From assembly GCA_947377425.1 (NCBI GenBank), contig CANCFZ010000106.1, positions 1 to 8,224 on the forward strand: DNA of 8,224 bases, in the 5' to 3' direction. Shown piece after piece: positions 6,517 through 8,224 of the stretch (the stretch's first letter is position 1; each line of letters begins with the position of its first letter). The notes under the pieces are model-generated. The model was not told the DNA's origin, did no database searches, and saw nothing but the letters and a program-made list of their open reading frames with translations. This stretch comes from Flavobacteriaceae bacterium (lineage in GTDB: Bacteria > Bacteroidota > Bacteroidia > Flavobacteriales > Flavobacteriaceae). The position numbers and the translations under genes were made by a program.

Positions 6517-8028
6517 TTATTTTACTTCTTGCATTAGTTTTTTTACAAATGGTGAAATTAATATTAAAACTACTCCAAGAATTAAGGCATACAAGGCTAA
6601 CTGCAAATATCCGTCTGCATAAACAGCAAGTTTATCTGAATTGGATGCGTTTTCGGATGCTTCAGCAATATTAGCGCCAAGCAATCCTGCAAAATACTGA
6701 CCATAAGCGCTAGCTAGAAACCACATTCCCATAATAACCGCTTGTGTTTTTTGTGGCGAAAGTTTGGTCATAGCCGACATTCCAATTGGTGACAAACATA
6801 ATTCTCCGAATGTAATTACAAACCATCCAAAAGTAAATAAATCTAAAGAAGTTCTTCCGCTGGCATCTGCAAAAAATTTAGTGTAATAAAATACAGCAAA
6901 ACCACCAGCAAGAAACAAAAATCCTAATCCAAATTTTACAACGGTATTGGGTTCAATCTTCCTTTTATTCATCCACAGCCATACTAATCCAACTAAAGCA
7001 GCAAAACCAATTACAAAGAACGAATTAGCTGAATTATTAACTCCATTAGGATCTAAAGGAACTCCCAAAACCGTATTTTTTAGATTGTGTGCCGCAAACA
7101 AACTTAACGAACCGCCACTTTGTTCAAAAAATGCCCAAAAGAAAATGGAAAAAATAATAAACACTAAGGCAGCCAATAATTTCTTATTTTCTTGTATTGA
7201 AAAATTACGCATTTCATAAAACAAATAAAGCAACGAAGCTGGACCGATTATGAACATAAAAATATCGGTATATTCTGTATTGGAAACCATTGTCATAATT
7301 ACTGGAATAATCACTAAAGAGCCTAAATACGTACTAATTTCTAATATTTTCCTTTTAGAAGGTTCCAATGTTGCTAATGGAGACAATCCTATTTCTCCTA
7401 AACTTTTTTGAGTTTGTGTAAATGTTAGCAAACTTATAACCATTACAACAGCTGCAAAACCAAAGGCAAAATTCCAACGAAGATTTTCTGGAATTACCGA
7501 TTCCCATAAAGTTCCGTTAGCCACAGCAATACAAATATAGCCTCCAATTAAAGCTCCCAAATTTACTCCGGCATAGAATAATGAGAACCCTGCATCTCTC
7601 CTATTGTCATCATCTTTATACAATTTACCAACCATCGTAGAAATATTCGGCTTGAAAAAACCAGTACCTATAATGGTGAAACTAATTCCAAAAAAGAAAA
7701 AGTGTTTTGGATCAATCGCTAGAATAACACTTCCGGCAATCATCAACAATCCTCCCCAAAACAAAGACTTTCGATATCCTAAAATCTTATCGGCAAACAA
7801 ACCTCCAATAAAAGTAAAGGCATAAACAAAAGCTTGCGTTGCTCCATATTGTAAATTGGCAACTTTATCATTCATGGTCAATTGGTTCACCATAAAGATT
7901 ACCAACATGCCTCGCATTCCATAAAAGCTAAAGCGTTCCCACATTTCGCTAAAGAATAGATACCAAAGTTGTTTTGGATATTTCCCTTTGAAGTCTTGAA
8001 TTTGCTCTAAAGTCTGATTTTGTTCCAT
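6517..8028 (-). CDS. POT/PTR family proton-dependent oligopeptide transporter
   Basis: This 503-residue major-facilitator protein imports di- and tripeptides with protons across the cytoplasmic membrane. Family signatures are clear: E28-MW-E31-R32-F and FYG at the end of helix 1 (the ExxER proton-coupling motif), GTGFFKPN (121-128) with K126, FYAGVNLGALIG (151-162), FFEQSGG with E302 on the seventh core helix, and GELCLSPIGMS (408-418) with E409. K126 and E409 probably correspond to the Lys-Glu pair that closes the gate in characterised bacterial POTs. All key charged residues are present, so it should be functional; about 14 membrane segments can be traced, normal for bacterial members. The ATG at 8026-8028 places ExxER at the usual distance from the N-terminus. 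It is a paralogue of the gene entering at the right edge and is separated from it by a terminator. Confidence 0.95.
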   Translation of the reverse strand: MEQNQTLEQIQDFKGKYPKQLWYLFFSEMWERFSFYGMRGMLVIFMVNQLTMNDKVANLQYGATQAFVYAFTFIGGLFADKILGYRKSLFWGGLLMIAGSVILAIDPKHFFFFGISFTIIGTGFFKPNISTMVGKLYKDDDNRRDAGFSLFYAGVNLGALIGGYICIAVANGTLWESVIPENLRWNFAFGFAAVVMVISLLTFTQTQKSLGEIGLSPLATLEPSKRKILEISTYLGSLVIIPVIMTMVSNTEYTDIFMFIIGPASLLYLFYEMRNFSIQENKKLLAALVFIIFSIFFWAFFEQSGGSLSLFAAHNLKNTVLGVPLDPNGVNNSANSFFVIGFAALVGLVWLWMNKRKIEPNTVVKFGLGFLFLAGGFAVFYYTKFFADASGRTSLDLFTFGWFVITFGELCLSPIGMSAMTKLSPQKTQAVIMGMWFLASAYGQYFAGLLGANIAEASENASNSDKLAVYADGYLQLALYALILGVVLILISPFVKKLMQEVK

Positions 8029-8047
8029 TATATTTTAATTAAAAAAC

Positions 8048-8074
8048 AAACCTACAAGAAATTCTTGTAGGTTT
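8048..8074 (-). terminator. Terminator between the two POT genes
   Basis: AAACCTACAAG (8048-8058) and CTTGTAGGTTT (8064-8074) form a perfect 11-bp stem with a 5-base loop. On the - strand the hairpin is followed by GTTTTTTAATT, a strong U-tract. It lies 28 bases after the stop of the upstream POT gene and its U-tract ends only about 12 bases before the start codon of the complete POT gene. Confidence 0.8.
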
Positions 8075-8082
8075 TAAAGATA
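8075..8082 (-). promoter_or_regulatory. Weak candidate -7 element for the complete POT gene
   Basis: TATCTTTA on the - strand matches TAnnTTTG at all but the last base. No TTG is visible at a normal -33 distance. Transcription starting about 7 bases downstream would begin within the terminator hairpin and destroy it as a stem. This is the best candidate in the 74-base gap, but it is weak; the promoter may lie inside the upstream gene. Confidence 0.2.
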
Positions 8083-8102
8083 TTGTAACTATTTTAAATA
8101 GA

Positions 8103-8224
8103 TTAGTTCACTCCGTGCATCATTTTTTTCAATTTTGGAGAAATCAATGCTAATATCGTTCCTGCGATTCCACATAAAACCACAAATACCATAAAGAATT
8201 GATATAGGTTTTGAATTTCAAATC
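8103..8224 (-). CDS. C-terminal end of a second POT peptide transporter, partial
   Basis: An open frame on the - strand runs in from the right edge and ends at TAA (8103-8105), giving 39 residues: FEIQNLYQFF, a hydrophobic helix (MVFVVLCGIAGTILALI), then SPKLKKMMHGVN. The final helix followed by ISPxxKKxM matches the ending of the neighbouring complete POT protein (LILGVVLILISPFVKKLM), so this is most likely the last membrane segment and tail of a paralogous peptide transporter. Tandem POT genes are common in Flavobacteriaceae. The two bases 8223-8224 belong to an incomplete codon. Only the tail is visible, so substrate and completeness are unknown. Confidence 0.75.
   Translation of the reverse strand, partial: FEIQNLYQFFMVFVVLCGIAGTILALISPKLKKMMHGVN

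Noticed and set aside
6504..6518. AAATTTA-A-TAAATTT palindrome between the POT and thioredoxin-fold genes
   Set aside because: It has a one-base centre and is entirely A/T, expected by chance in such DNA; no U-tract and not a credible terminator.
6947..7219. Open + strand frame opposite the POT gene
   Set aside because: Antisense shadow of a clearly conserved transporter gene.

Overview
The window looks like chromosomal DNA of a member of the Flavobacteriaceae, probably Flavobacterium or a close relative. The evidence is low G+C, A-rich leaders without clear Shine-Dalgarno sites, TAnnTTTG-type -7 promoter elements, a type IX secretion (T9SS) C-terminal sorting domain, and Bacteroidota-style ComEC and POT proteins. 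This is inference from composition and families; no database was searched.

Left part, + strand (1-3157): the 3' two thirds of lpxB (lipid A disaccharide synthase), a 69-residue two-helix DUF2892/YgaP-like membrane protein, and a full-length comEC/rec2 DNA-uptake channel gene. The ComEC C-terminal metallo-beta-lactamase-like domain appears to have lost its metal ligands. A strong terminator-like hairpin lies inside the last codons of comEC.

Right part, - strand (3227-8224), in transcription order from the right edge: the last 39 codons of a POT peptide transporter, a terminator, a complete 503-residue POT transporter, an exported thioredoxin-fold protein with a WCGWC motif, a terminator, and an 866-residue exported leucine-rich-repeat protein. 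That last protein has 13 exact 21-residue repeats, a central beta-domain region and a T9SS sorting tail. It converges on comEC across a bidirectional-looking terminator at about 3176-3210.

Most genes are housekeeping or envelope functions: lipid A synthesis, DNA uptake, peptide uptake, periplasmic thiol chemistry and a secreted adhesin-like protein. The most unusual signal is a pair of directly repeated segments of about 57 bp (3103-3159 and 5891-5947, 48/57 identical by hand alignment) that bracket the LRR gene. The first copy is the 3' end of comEC. The second, translated in the same register, reads EKIPFQVTTEKGFFKL-stop against QKIPFHDTAEKGFYRL-stop in ComEC, so it looks like a displaced copy of the comEC tail and terminator. 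The LRR gene may therefore have entered next to the comEC 3' end. The competing explanation is a genome-wide family of look-alike terminator hairpins, because a third, looser relative of the hairpin is also present. There is no gene-free stretch longer than about 120 bases. No tRNA, rRNA, CRISPR array, insertion sequence or recognisable riboswitch was seen.
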